NCBI GenBank assembly: GCA_001890945.1 | Contig: MLAX01000001.1 | Coordinates: 992,001-1,056,000, forward strand | Origin: Alphaproteobacteria bacterium AO1-B | GTDB taxonomy: Bacteria > Pseudomonadota > Alphaproteobacteria > Rhizobiales > Stappiaceae | Length of the DNA stretch: 64,000 nt | Direction of reading: 5' to 3' | Shown: piece by piece, positions 32,919 through 42,122 of the stretch | How the letters are laid out: each line of letters opens with the position of its first letter | How positions within the stretch are numbered: position 1 is the stretch's first letter | Notes under the pieces: generated by a model | Database searches by the model: none | What the model was told of the DNA's origin: nothing | What the model saw: only the letters and a program-made list of their open reading frames with translations | Translations under genes and position numbers: made by a program

Positions 32919-33905
32919 ATGAAGCAATACCCGGCTCACAGATCAAAAGCTGCACCAGCCAGCCGCACTCTCGGGGCGCTTGCGTTCGCGCTGGCTTTGG
33001 TCACCTTGGTGACGCAGCGTTTTGATCTTCTGACACCCGATACATTCGTTTTGTCCCTCTCTGTGGCAGCCGTTTTGGCCGTCACGGCCATGCTGTGTGG
33101 GCTGATTGCATTTGTACGGATCTGGAGCCGTGGCGGCGGCGGTATCGGATCTTCCATACTTGGTGTCATGTTGGGTGCCGTTGCGCTGTGTGCGCCTGCA
33201 GCCGTTTTGGGACTTCTCATCGTGGATCCGGAACTCACGGATGTGACCACGGACCCGGACGAGCCACCGCTGCTGGTGGAGGTTCTGCCGCAGTCGGACC
33301 AGGCTGTATTGGTCTGGATGGCGTCGCATGTCCGGAACACGGCCTGGACCCAGTACCAGGAGGCCATGCGCACTGAGAGGTCAGCCGCGGAGCTTCAATT
33401 GGAGCTCTACCCGGACATTGTTCCACGGCGCTACCGGATAACTCCGGGCGAATTGCACGCGGCTGCAAAGAAGGCGGTTGATGAGCTGAACTGGCGGGTT
33501 GTTGATGAACTTCCGCCCGACCTCTTGGATGCGCCAACCGCGTTATGGGCCGAGGAAACCACTCAGCTGTTGGGCCTTAAGCACGATATTGCCCTGAGGG
33601 TCCGCCCGGATCCTGTCGGTGCGCTCCTTGATGTCCGCTCCAGATCTCAGTCGCCTTTACGTGAGTTTTCGGGAAATGCGGATGTCATCCGAGGTCTCAT
33701 GAATGAAGTCGACCGGGTTCTTCTTGAAACCTACGGCGATCTGGAACGTCTGGCGGTTGAAGAGGCTGACCTTCAGGAAGACGCCCCTCTGGAAGTTTTT
33801 GAGCGCGATCGGGAAACAATCCCATTGCCGAGCTTCAAGCCCTACTTTGAAGATGATGAAGGGCTCTCTGTCGACGCCTTCGAGCTGGATGATCTCGAAG
33901 GCTGA
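32919..33905 (+). CDS. DUF1499 membrane protein
   Basis: 328 residues. Three hydrophobic segments (about 18-33, 42-66, 80-102) precede a soluble DUF1499 domain (about 155-255), with YPDIVPRRYRI, ELNWRVVDELP and the DVRSRSQSPLREFSGNADVIRGL block. An acidic C-terminal tail follows. DUF1499 has no established function. The start at 32919 is the first Met of a basic N-terminus; the upstream non-coding region is long. The gene ends 10 bp before the convergent metallo-hydrolase. Confidence 0.82.
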   Translation: MKQYPAHRSKAAPASRTLGALAFALALVTLVTQRFDLLTPDTFVLSLSVAAVLAVTAMLCGLIAFVRIWSRGGGGIGSSILGVMLGAVALCAPAAVLGLLIVDPELTDVTTDPDEPPLLVEVLPQSDQAVLVWMASHVRNTAWTQYQEAMRTERSAAELQLELYPDIVPRRYRITPGELHAAAKKAVDELNWRVVDELPPDLLDAPTALWAEETTQLLGLKHDIALRVRPDPVGALLDVRSRSQSPLREFSGNADVIRGLMNEVDRVLLETYGDLERLAVEEADLQEDAPLEVFERDRETIPLPSFKPYFEDDEGLSVDAFELDDLEG

Positions 33906-33915
33906 TATCTATCGG

Positions 33916-34818
33916 TTATGCTGTCAGCCGGAACGTTGCGTCCAGAGCCAAACTTGGGTCTGCAATTGTCCGACCGCGTTCGGTCAAATCCTCCAAATGC
34001 GCAAACACTGACAGCCCTGCCGCACCGTGCAGTTTGGGATCCACATCGGCGTAAAGCTTGGCAACGATCTCCGGAATGCTGCGTGGTTGCGTGCCAAGTT
34101 CATTCAGGATTGAGGCCTCGCGGGACAATCTGTGCTGTTTCAGCTGCTCAACATAAGTGAGCGCGTTAGAAACAAGACCGCCATGCCCTGGCAAATAGGT
34201 TGTCTCGGAGCGCTCAAGCAACTTGTCGACGGAAGCCATGTACTCGCGCATGGAACCGTCCGGGGCAGCGACAATGGACGTGGACCAAGCCATGACATGG
34301 TCTCCACTGATCAGCACGTCTTCGCCAGAGAGGGCAAAACACATGTGATTGGCGGTATGACCTGGTGTGGCGATGGCTTCAAACTTTATGCCTGCTGCTT
34401 CAAATACATCGCCATCCTGATACTCCTGATCCGGCGCGTAGTCTTTGTCCCCGCTGGCATCCAGTGGATTGACTTCACCTTCCATGAGGGGGCGGGCCGC
34501 ACGGTGCGGCGCGCATCCGATGATCTTTGCGCCTGAGCGTTCTTGAAGCATCCGGGCCGCGGGCGAGTGGTCCACATGTGTGTGCGTGACCAGGATAGCC
34601 TCGATCTGTGCGCCATCCGTCAACGATAGCAAGGTGTCTACATGTTCTTCGTCCGCCGGGCCCGGATCCACAACAACCAGGTGCTTCTGGCCCAGAATGT
34701 AGCTGTTCGTACCATGAAAAGTGAACGGGCCCGGGTTTCTTGCTGTCACGCGGCAAAGGCCGGGCAGGAGCTCCACGCGTTCCCCATAGCGCGGATCGAA
34801 GGATCGGTCATGTTTCAT
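33916..34818 (-). CDS. MBL-fold metallo-hydrolase (LACTB2-like)
   Basis: 300 residues of the metallo-beta-lactamase fold. Metal ligands are seen as THTHVDHSPAA, with TPGHTANHMCFAL, SGDHVMAW and YLPGHGG later; NSYILGQKHLVVVDPGPADEEHV starts the core. A C-terminal winged-helix-like segment (about 245-300, including LNELGTQPRSIPEIVAKLY) resembles the LACTB2-type nuclease/hydrolase group. The likely role is a thioester, lactone or RNA hydrolase; sequence does not say which. It is divergent from the SRPBCC gene by 112 bp. Confidence 0.9.
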   Translation of the reverse strand: MKHDRSFDPRYGERVELLPGLCRVTARNPGPFTFHGTNSYILGQKHLVVVDPGPADEEHVDTLLSLTDGAQIEAILVTHTHVDHSPAARMLQERSGAKIIGCAPHRAARPLMEGEVNPLDASGDKDYAPDQEYQDGDVFEAAGIKFEAIATPGHTANHMCFALSGEDVLISGDHVMAWSTSIVAAPDGSMREYMASVDKLLERSETTYLPGHGGLVSNALTYVEQLKQHRLSREASILNELGTQPRSIPEIVAKLYADVDPKLHGAAGLSVFAHLEDLTERGRTIADPSLALDATFRLTA

Positions 34819-34930
34819 GCTAAGATGGTTCCTGAAGGATGGGACCGGACGTCACGCAATTGACGTTTGAATCGGATAACGGCCATATGATGAAGCATCG
34901 AGCCCAAAACATGGGATCTTGTCAAACCCG

Positions 34931-35452
34931 ATGAAACAAGACGTCGAAAACAACGCTGCCATGACGAGCCAAGCGGCATCGGAATTTGAATGCCGGTTTG
35001 AGAGCGTAATCCCGCTCGCGCGGCTTGATGCGTTCAAGCTGGTTGTCGACCATCCGGAGTTTTGGTGGTGCCCGCCCATGAGTGAGGCCCCCAGCGGTGA
35101 CCTTGATGTCCGCATTGAGCCCTTTGCTGGCGGCGCCTGTTACCAAATCGACGACAAGGGGCAGCGGCGCATCTGGGGTACCGTTCTTTCCATAGAAGAA
35201 CCGCTCTACATTCGGATATCCTGGCAGGTGGCGCAGGATGGCAGTTTGATCGCTGATCCGGCTGCAGCCAGCCGGGTCATGCTCAATTTTCGCGAGGCCG
35301 GAGAGGTGACGCGGGTTGAGGTCGTACACAACAAGTTTCTGCGGCATGGTGAGGCGGGCGGCGAATATATGCAGCTCATGATGCAATCGAATGGCTGGCC
35401 ACGAATTTTGAAGAACATTGGTGCGGCGGCAAAAACGCTGAAGCGGAAATGA
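34931..35452 (+). CDS. SRPBCC/AHSA1-like domain protein
   Basis: 173 residues. FECRFESVIPLARLDAFKLV and PSGDLDVRIEPFAGG, then IWGTVLSIEEPLYIRISWQV and a late GWPRILKNIGA are the START/AHSA1-type ligand-binding pattern (helix-grip fold). No function beyond ligand binding can be given. I placed the start at ATG 34931 (MKQDVENNAAM), since the frame upstream opens only with TTG; ATG 34961 is an alternative. It precedes phoR by 161 bp on the same strand but is unlikely to belong to that regulon. Confidence 0.85.
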   Translation: MKQDVENNAAMTSQAASEFECRFESVIPLARLDAFKLVVDHPEFWWCPPMSEAPSGDLDVRIEPFAGGACYQIDDKGQRRIWGTVLSIEEPLYIRISWQVAQDGSLIADPAAASRVMLNFREAGEVTRVEVVHNKFLRHGEAGGEYMQLMMQSNGWPRILKNIGAAAKTLKRK

Positions 35453-35613
35453 TGCGCCTGCGTCAGGAAGCCGCCATTCTGTCGTTTAGCTGACATGCAT
35501 TCTGTGCTAGGCGGAGTGCAAGTTTCCTGCCTTCACACCCTAACCTGCAAGGTGAGGTGTCGAAATAACTATAACCGGCGGACACCCAGAGTTCGTTTCA
35601 AACCCGCAAGCCC

Positions 35614-36930
35614 ATGACCGTGTCTCAACCGCCTTTTGAAGACAGCCCTCAAATTTCGCCTGTGGAAACACCGCGGCGCCGCTTGAGGGATGCGCGGTGG
35701 GCGCTCTTGGCCAGCGCGGTCATTCTGACTGGTCTTGTGGTTGTGTATGAAATCCCGTTATGGGTGGGGTTCCTCTGTTTTGCGGCCACTTTGGCAGCCA
35801 CGCTCTCAATCCCCCGCAACTCCGCCAGCCGACGGCTGAAGATCAATGCGCAGCGCAGAATGCGGCGCATGTGGCCTGGAACGGACATGAAGGTCACGGT
35901 CGATGCTTTGCCAACGCCGTGCTTCGTTGCAGATGCGCGTGGCATCACTCGGTATGTCAACGCACGGGCGATGGAGATTTACCCCGGCGCGAAACCGGGA
36001 GATCCGCTGTCGTTCTCCTTGCGGGCTCCATCGCTTTTGGAAGCGTTTGATCGCGCCTGTTCAAACGGCACTGCAGAGCGCATCAATTGGATCGAGAAGG
36101 TTCCAACAGAAACCTGGCTTGAGGCCTATATCGCGCCCATTCACGAGCCGGGTCCTCAAGAAGGACAGGCGAGCAGCCGGAAACCCGCTTTTGTTCTTGT
36201 TGTGGTACAGGACCAGACGGAAAATCGGCGCCTTGAACGTATGCGGACCGATTTTGTGGCCAATGCCAGCCATGAACTGCGCACGCCACTCGCATCACTG
36301 ACCGGTTTTGTCGAGACCTTGCAAGGGCCAGCTCGAGACGACGCTGAGGCACGTGACCGGTTCTTATCCATCATGCTGGATCAAGCCGGGCGGATGCGCC
36401 GGTTGATCGACGACATCTTGTCATTGTCGCGCATCGAACTGCGTGCCCATGTTCGCCCGCAAACTTCAGTCGATCTTTGCGAAATCGTCCGACACACAAA
36501 TGACGCTCTTGGGCCGTTGGCGCGCGACATGAACATGACGATCCGGCTGGATCTCCCCGAGACGCCGGTGATGATTTCGGGCGACCGGGACGAACTGATC
36601 CAGGTAACAGAAAACCTGGTCGAGAATGCGCTCAAATACGGCAGCACCGGCGAAGTTGTCGATGTCAGTTTGACCTCTAAACAGATGGGCGAGGGCGAGA
36701 TCGCGTGGGAACTTGCCGTACGCGACTACGGAGAAGGGATTGCTCCGGAACACTTGCCGCGCCTTACAGAACGGTTCTACCGCGTTGATGTTGATTCCAG
36801 CCGGGCCATGAAAGGCACAGGGCTGGGTCTTGCGATCGTCAAGCACATCCTGACCCGTCATCGCGCCCGGCTCGATGTCGAGAGCGCGCCGGGTAAGGGC
36901 GCCACGTTCAAGGTGATCATTTCCGGCTAG
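35614..36930 (+). CDS. phoR: Phosphate-regulon sensor histidine kinase PhoR
   Basis: 438 residues. Two membrane helices (about 28-66), then a PAS-like region (about 98-205), the phosphorylated His220 in FVANASHELRTPLASLTGF, the N-box ENLVENALKYG, and the G1/G2 boxes DYGEGIAPEHL and GTGLGLAIVKH. Phosphorylates PhoB under phosphate starvation. It lies directly before the pst operon with PhoB at the far end, an order common in Rhizobiales. A 401-bp region with Pho boxes separates it from pstS. Confidence 0.95.
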   Translation: MTVSQPPFEDSPQISPVETPRRRLRDARWALLASAVILTGLVVVYEIPLWVGFLCFAATLAATLSIPRNSASRRLKINAQRRMRRMWPGTDMKVTVDALPTPCFVADARGITRYVNARAMEIYPGAKPGDPLSFSLRAPSLLEAFDRACSNGTAERINWIEKVPTETWLEAYIAPIHEPGPQEGQASSRKPAFVLVVVQDQTENRRLERMRTDFVANASHELRTPLASLTGFVETLQGPARDDAEARDRFLSIMLDQAGRMRRLIDDILSLSRIELRAHVRPQTSVDLCEIVRHTNDALGPLARDMNMTIRLDLPETPVMISGDRDELIQVTENLVENALKYGSTGEVVDVSLTSKQMGEGEIAWELAVRDYGEGIAPEHLPRLTERFYRVDVDSSRAMKGTGLGLAIVKHILTRHRARLDVESAPGKGATFKVIISG

Positions 36931-37331
36931 TGTCTGTTTCCGAGCCGAGCAACCGCGACTTATCCGGTTGCTGGATCGAAAGTCTTCATTGTCAGAATGA
37001 CTTATGGGGCGAGTTCGCTGGCTAATCACGCGAACCGTGCTGGAACGTGTTCTACTACCTAAAGAAGCGGGTTCGAGGTGAGGGGACCTGAGAGCTTCTC
37101 TACTGCGTGTTAGTCACGCCATGGATTATGTGTCAATCGGAAGCGCTGGATGACACAAAGAAATGTAGAATTGTAGAATTAATCAATAAATACATATACT
37201 TACAATGTCATAAAACTGAAAAAAATCTGTCATAGAACTCTCATCCATCGGGCCTAGGTTCCGGGCAGCGCTTGGACGAAATCGCGTCCAGCGTGGATTT
37301 GCAAACCTTGACATTCAAAGGGAGTGGTCAA
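36931..37331. other. Intergenic region of 401 bp carrying the pst promoter
   Basis: No protein gene beyond a TTG-started N-terminal extension of pstS that I reject. The first half is unremarkable; from 37160 it becomes AT-rich with a short tandem TGTAGAAT repeat, and 37205-37248 contains the Pho boxes. The pstS start follows at GTG 37332. Confidence 0.7.
37205..37248 (+). promoter_or_regulatory. Tandem PhoB-binding (Pho) boxes upstream of pstS
   Basis: Four 11-bp units run head to tail from 37206: TGTCATAAAAC, TGAAAAAAATC, TGTCATAGAAC and TCTCATCCATC. The second pair, CTGTCATAGAACTCTCAT at 37227-37244, is very near the Pho box consensus (CTGTCATAAATCTGTCAT). The two TGTCATA units are 22 bp apart, the PhoB dimer spacing. 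The site lies about 85 bp before the pstS start, so PhoB should switch on pstSCAB-phoU-phoB under phosphate shortage. Confidence 0.88.
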
Positions 37332-38369
37332 GTGAAATTTACGACCCTCGTTAGCGCAACTGCTCTTGCTGTTGCTTCCACTGCATTCGTTGGCGCCGCT
37401 CAGGCTCGCGACCAGGTTCAGGTTGCCGGTTCTTCAACCGTTCTTCCTTACGCTTCAATCGTCGCTGAAGTTTTCGGTGAAAACACCGATTTCCCGACAC
37501 CGGTTGTTGAGTCCGGCGGTTCTTCTGCTGGCCTGAAGCGCTTCTGTGAAGGTGTTGGCGAAAACACCATCGACGTTGCAAACGCGTCCCGTAAAATCCG
37601 CGAAAAAGAGATCAAGGCTTGCGCAGAAAACGGCGTGACCGACATCATGGAAGTCCGCATTGGCTATGACGGGATTGTTTTCGCATCCCAAAAAGACGGC
37701 CCGGCTTTCACCGCTTTCACACCGGTTCAGTGGCACAATGCTCTTGCTCCGAAAGTCCTGGTTGATGGCGCTATCGTCGACAACCCGTACACAAAGTGGT
37801 CCGAAGTTGACGCTTCCCTGCCGGACGTTGAAATCGCTGCTTTCATCCCGGGCACCAAGCACGGCACTCGTGAAGTCTTCGAAGAGAAAGTTCTCCTCGT
37901 TGGTTGTGAAGAGTCCGGCGCCATGAAGGCAATGATGGACGGTGGTATGTCCGAAGACGACGCTGAAGACGCATGTCTTGCAGTTCGTACAGACGGCAAG
38001 TCCGTTGACATCGACGGTGACTACACCGAGACCCTGGCTCGCATCGATTCCAACCCGAACGGCGTTGGCGTTTTCGGTCTGGCGTTCTACGAGAACAACA
38101 CCGACAAGCTGAAAGTTGCGACCATGTCTGACATCGCACCTTCCACAGAGACCATCTCCACTGGCGAGTATCCGGTTTCCCGTCCGCTGTTCTTCTACGT
38201 CAAGAAAGCACACATCGGCGTTATCCCGGGTCTGAAAGAGTACGCTCAGTTCTTCACAGCTGACGAAATCGCCGGCCCGCAAGGCCCGCTGGCTCAGTAC
38301 GGCCTGGTTTCCGATCCGGAGCTGGCTGCTACTCAGGCTTCCATCGAAGCTGAAGAAACCATGAAGTAA
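37332..38369 (+). CDS. pstS: Phosphate ABC transporter substrate-binding protein PstS
   Basis: 345 residues from GTG 37332, preceded by AAGGGAG. A signal peptide (about 1-25, AVASTAFVGAAQA) exports it. Mature features: VAGSSTVLPYA (phosphate site), VVESGGSSAGLKRFC, IDVANASRKI, FIPGTKHGTREVFEE and NPNGVGVFGLAFYE. It binds phosphate in the periplasm for PstCA. A strong hairpin (38394-38416) between pstS and pstC may lower downstream expression, common for an abundant binding protein. An upstream TTG-started extension (from 37272) is not used. Confidence 0.96.
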   Translation: MKFTTLVSATALAVASTAFVGAAQARDQVQVAGSSTVLPYASIVAEVFGENTDFPTPVVESGGSSAGLKRFCEGVGENTIDVANASRKIREKEIKACAENGVTDIMEVRIGYDGIVFASQKDGPAFTAFTPVQWHNALAPKVLVDGAIVDNPYTKWSEVDASLPDVEIAAFIPGTKHGTREVFEEKVLLVGCEESGAMKAMMDGGMSEDDAEDACLAVRTDGKSVDIDGDYTETLARIDSNPNGVGVFGLAFYENNTDKLKVATMSDIAPSTETISTGEYPVSRPLFFYVKKAHIGVIPGLKEYAQFFTADEIAGPQGPLAQYGLVSDPELAATQASIEAEETMK

Positions 38370-38393
38370 TCGAGCCTTCAGGTTCGAATATGA

Positions 38394-38430
38394 GGGGCGG
38401 CATATTCCGCCGCCCCTTTCTCCTTTTTGG
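38394..38430 (+). terminator. Attenuator-like hairpin between pstS and pstC
   Basis: GGGGCGGC (38394-38401) pairs with GCCGCCCC (38409-38416), followed by the T-rich TTTCTCCTTTTT. It is 25 bases after the pstS stop and 29 before pstC, so partial termination or 3' end protection of pstS mRNA is likely. Confidence 0.75.
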
Positions 38431-38458
38431 AAATTTCATATAAAATCCGGGGAAGCAG

Positions 38459-39931
38459 ATGCCTGTGGTCTGGCTCATCTTGATCGTACTCGCCATTGCG
38501 GTGGTGGGGTACGTACTCGGACGTGGTCGAGCTTTAGCGAGCGCAGGAGGCGAGCAGATAAAGCTCCATTCGCTTCCTTCGTACTACGGCTCAAACGTCG
38601 CAATGAAGGTGGTGGTTCCTGCCTTCCTCATTCTGGTCCTATGGCTGCTGGCGCAGCCTTTGATCGTTAACAACAGTGTTTCAGGTTTGATCCCGGACAG
38701 CGAGATCGCGGAAGGGTCGTCGCGTGGGCTTGTGCTTGCCGAAGTGCGCCGGGCAGCGCGGGGTTTGGACAACGCCGTTGCTCAAGGGCTGATTACGGAA
38801 GACTTCGCGCGCAATGCCCGTGCCGACTTCAACGATGTCACGGCACGGCTGAAAGAGGCGGGGCAGGTTGTCACGTCTCAGATCACCCAGCCGATCCTCC
38901 GGGCAGCCCAAGAGTACCGGGTGCTGAACGCCACCGGCAATTTCATGATGTCGATTGTCGTCATCCTTGCGGCTTTGGCCGGGGCGGCATGGGGGCTTTA
39001 TGAATCCCGGGCAGACTTCCGAGCCAGGAACACGGTTGAGCGGGGCATCAAGGCACTTTTGATCTCGGCCGCATCGATCGCGATTCTGACGACTGCCGGG
39101 ATCGTCTTTTCGCTGGTGTTCAACACGGTTGAGTTCTTCCGGCTCTACCCTGCTTTCGACTTTTTCTTCGGCCTGACGTGGTCACCAACCTTCTCCGGCC
39201 GCGGCGGTAATTCACAACTCGGGATCATCCCGCTCTTGTGGGGCACATTCTACATCTCGTTTGTCGCCCTGGCCGTGGCTGTCCCGATCGGCCTGTTTGC
39301 TGCGGTGTACCTCTCAGAGTACGCCGGACCGAAAGTGCGCGCCGTCGCCAAGCCGCTTCTTGAGATCCTCGCCGGGATTCCAACCATTGTTTACGGTCTC
39401 TTTGCGCTGCTGACAGTCGGCCCGCTTCTTGTCTCAGTCTTTGGGCCGGACGGGGCCGGGATTATGCAGTCCGGTACGGCAGTGATGACCGCCGGCCTCG
39501 TGATGGGCATCATGCTGATCCCGTTTGTGAGTTCGCTCTCTGACGATATCATCAACGCGGTTCCGCAAGCCATGCGTGACGGCTCTTATGGCTTGGGTGC
39601 GACCAAGTCCGAAACCGTCAAGCAGGTCATTCTGCCGGCTGCCCTTCCGGGTATTGTTGGCGCAATCCTGCTGGCGGCCTCCCGAGCCATCGGTGAAACG
39701 ATGATCGTGGTGCTCGGTGCGGGTGCCGCAGCGCGCCTAAGCCTCAATCCTTTCGATGCAATGACAACAGTGACAGCGAAGATCGTCAGCCAGCTGACGG
39801 GCGATGCAGACTTTGCATCCCCGGTGGCGCTGGTCGCCTTTGCGCTGGGCATGACGCTCTTTGTGGTGACGCTCGGTTTGAACATTGTCGCGCTCTACAT
39901 CGTGCGCAAATACCGGGAGCAGTATGACTGA
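38459..39931 (+). CDS. pstC: Phosphate ABC transporter permease PstC (long form)
   Basis: 490 residues, longer than enteric PstC (about 320). After one N-terminal helix and a second (about 40-65), a periplasmic insert (about 75-155, EIAEGSSRGLVLAEVRRAARG) precedes the usual permease core: IPLLWGTFYISFVALAVAVPIG, KPLLEILAGIPTIVYGLFAL and the EAA-like loop (VPQAMRDGSYGLGATKSETV). Partner of PstA in the inner membrane. Its TGA stop overlaps the pstA ATG by one base (39931). Long PstC and PstA are usual in alphaproteobacteria. Confidence 0.95.
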   Translation: MPVVWLILIVLAIAVVGYVLGRGRALASAGGEQIKLHSLPSYYGSNVAMKVVVPAFLILVLWLLAQPLIVNNSVSGLIPDSEIAEGSSRGLVLAEVRRAARGLDNAVAQGLITEDFARNARADFNDVTARLKEAGQVVTSQITQPILRAAQEYRVLNATGNFMMSIVVILAALAGAAWGLYESRADFRARNTVERGIKALLISAASIAILTTAGIVFSLVFNTVEFFRLYPAFDFFFGLTWSPTFSGRGGNSQLGIIPLLWGTFYISFVALAVAVPIGLFAAVYLSEYAGPKVRAVAKPLLEILAGIPTIVYGLFALLTVGPLLVSVFGPDGAGIMQSGTAVMTAGLVMGIMLIPFVSSLSDDIINAVPQAMRDGSYGLGATKSETVKQVILPAALPGIVGAILLAASRAIGETMIVVLGAGAAARLSLNPFDAMTTVTAKIVSQLTGDADFASPVALVAFALGMTLFVVTLGLNIVALYIVRKYREQYD

Positions 39932-41280
39932 TGACCGACGCAACTCTTTCTCCAGACGGCGCTAAAGCGCCTGAAAAAACGTCAGCACAGCCGCGCTCAC
40001 TGTATGCGACGGACGAGCTGACAAAGAAACGTAATGCGTCCGAGAAACGCTTTCAGGCTTACGGCATTGCCGCTATCGGAGCCGGTCTGTTTTTCTTGGT
40101 CGTCCTGGCCTACTCAATCATCAGCGAAGGCATTCCAGCCTTTACGCGGACCGTACTGACCGTTGAGTTTACGGTCACCCAGGAACAGTTCGACGATGCT
40201 GAAAGCCAGCTCTTCAAGACACGGGCTTACGAGGCTGTGTTCACTGAAGCGATGAGCGCGCAGTTTGAGCAAAAGGACATCCAGGTTCCGTTCGATATTG
40301 CAGCGATTGAGCGGATTGTCGGCAAGCCGGGAAGCACCATTCGCGAGTTCTACCGGGCGAACCAGGACCAGCTTGGTCAACCGGTTGCCTTCGAACTGGC
40401 GGCATCCTCCCGTGTCGACGGTTACATGAATGGCCGCCTGACCCGGGACAACATCACAGACAGCCGGTTCCTCCAGAAATCTGATCTGGATCTGGTCGAC
40501 GTGCTGGTCGAGAGCGGGATTATCCAGACGGTCTTCAACTGGCCGTTCATCACCGGGGCAGACTCTGGCGTGGACAATCCGGGTGGAGCCGGCATTGGGG
40601 CCTCTGTGGTCGGATCGTTCTTCATGATGCTGGTGGTCTTGTTCCTATCCCTGCCGATTGGGGTCGCTGCATCCATCTATCTTGAAGAGTTTGCACCGCA
40701 GAACAAGTTCACTGACCTGATCGAGGTGAACATCTCGAACCTTGCGGCCGTTCCGTCCATCGTGTTCGGTATTCTTGGTCTTGCGGTGTTCATCCAGTTC
40801 ATGCACTTGCCGCAATCGGCGCCGATCGTTGGCGGTCTTGTTCTGACACTGATGACGCTGCCCACAATCATCATCTCCACACGCGCCTCGCTGAAAGCCG
40901 TGCCGCCAAGCATCCGCGACGCAGCTCTCGGTGTTGGGGCCTCAAAGATGCAGGCCGTGTTCCACCATGTGCTGCCGCTGGCGATGCCAGGCATCTTGAC
41001 CGGAACGATCATTGGTCTGGCTCAGGCTCTTGGGGAAACAGCACCGCTGCTTCTCATCGGAATGGTCGGCTTTGTGGCCCGCGGATATCCGGACGGTTTC
41101 GTTTCCGGATTTATGGACCCGAACTCGGCGATGCCGGCACAGATCTACACCTGGGCGGCCCGTTCCGACTTCGCGTTCTACGAGAAAGCCTGGGGCGGTA
41201 TCATCGTCCTCCTGATCTTCCTTCTGTCTATGAACATCCTCGCGATTATCCTGCGCCGCAGGTTCGAGCGTCGCTGGTAA
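39931..41280 (+). CDS. pstA: Phosphate ABC transporter permease PstA (long form with DUF3333 region)
   Basis: 449 residues. A cytosolic N-terminus (KRNASEKRFQAYGIAA) and one helix are followed by a ~150-residue periplasmic insert (DUF3333 type, about 65-205; TVEFTVTQEQFDDAE, NWPFITGADS) before the conserved permease core (FMMLVVLFLSLPIGVAASIYL, LAAVPSIVFGILGLAVF, GASKMQAVFHHVLPLAMPGI). Pairs with PstC. Start overlaps the pstC stop by one base. pstB follows after 12 bases. The large insert is a known variation in this group. Confidence 0.95.
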   Translation: MTDATLSPDGAKAPEKTSAQPRSLYATDELTKKRNASEKRFQAYGIAAIGAGLFFLVVLAYSIISEGIPAFTRTVLTVEFTVTQEQFDDAESQLFKTRAYEAVFTEAMSAQFEQKDIQVPFDIAAIERIVGKPGSTIREFYRANQDQLGQPVAFELAASSRVDGYMNGRLTRDNITDSRFLQKSDLDLVDVLVESGIIQTVFNWPFITGADSGVDNPGGAGIGASVVGSFFMMLVVLFLSLPIGVAASIYLEEFAPQNKFTDLIEVNISNLAAVPSIVFGILGLAVFIQFMHLPQSAPIVGGLVLTLMTLPTIIISTRASLKAVPPSIRDAALGVGASKMQAVFHHVLPLAMPGILTGTIIGLAQALGETAPLLLIGMVGFVARGYPDGFVSGFMDPNSAMPAQIYTWAARSDFAFYEKAWGGIIVLLIFLLSMNILAIILRRRFERRW

Positions 41281-41292
41281 GGAGGCGTACCC

Positions 41293-42090
41293 ATGAATGA
41301 CATGCCGAAAATTGAACAGGCGACAGATATGACCGACAGCAAGATTTCAGCCAAAAAAGTGCAGGTCTATTACGGCGACACGCACGCGATCAAGGATGTG
41401 GATATTGAAATCCAGCCGCGTTCGGTCACGGCCTTCATTGGTCCGTCCGGGTGCGGAAAGTCGACATTCTTGCGGACCATCAATCGCATGAACGACACGA
41501 TCGATATCTGCCGGGTCGAAGGCTCCATCCAGATTGACGGCGAAGACATCTACGATCCGAAAGTCGATCCGGTGCAGTTGCGCGCCAAGGTCGGAATGGT
41601 GTTCCAGAAGCCGAACCCGTTCCCGAAATCGATTTACGATAACGTAGCCTACGGCCCGCGCATTCACGGTCTGGCCCGGAACCGGGCTGAGCTTGATGAC
41701 ATCGTGGCCTCCAGCCTGCAAAAGGCGGGTCTTTGGGAAGAAGCCAAGGATCGTCTCGACGAACCTGGAACCGGCATGTCCGGTGGTCAACAGCAGCGTC
41801 TGTGCATTGCCCGCGCGATTGCCGTCAGCCCGGAAGTGATCCTGATGGATGAGCCGTGTTCCGCTCTCGATCCAATCGCGACCGCCAAGGTTGAGGAGCT
41901 GATCGACGAGCTGCGCGAGAATTACACGATCGTGATCGTAACGCACTCCATGCAGCAGGCCGCCCGCGTGTCTCAGCGCACTGCATTCTTCCACCTGGGA
42001 ATTCTGGTTGAAGAAGGTCCGACACAGGATATCTTCACCAACCCGGTGGACAAGCGTACGCAGGATTACATTACCGGCCGCTTCGGTTAA
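41293..42090 (+). CDS. pstB: Phosphate ABC transporter ATP-binding protein PstB
   Basis: 265 residues, ABC ATPase driving phosphate import. Walker [10 protein letters not shown] (50-58), signature [16 protein letters not shown], Walker [14 protein letters not shown] and the H-loop VTHSMQQA are all intact. [21 protein letters not shown] is the family Q-loop region. Start ATG 41293 has GGAGG upstream (41281-41285), and phoU follows after 32 bases. Confidence 0.97.
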   Translation: MNDMPKIEQATDMTDSKISAKKVQVYYGDTHAIKDVDIEIQPRSVTAFIGPSGCGKSTFLRTINRMNDTIDICRVEGSIQIDGEDIYDPKVDPVQLRAKVGMVFQKPNPFPKSIYDNVAYGPRIHGLARNRAELDDIVASSLQKAGLWEEAKDRLDEPGTGMSGGQQQRLCIARAIAVSPEVILMDEPCSALDPIATAKVEELIDELRENYTIVIVTHSMQQAARVSQRTAFFHLGILVEEGPTQDIFTNPVDKRTQDYITGRFG

Positions 42091-42122
42091 CCGGATCGCA
42101 CATTTTTTCGAAGGGACACAGG

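Noticed and set aside
37272..37331. TTG-started N-terminal extension of pstS
   Set aside because: GTG 37332 has a good ribosome site and sits at the signal peptide start; the extension adds no known sequence.
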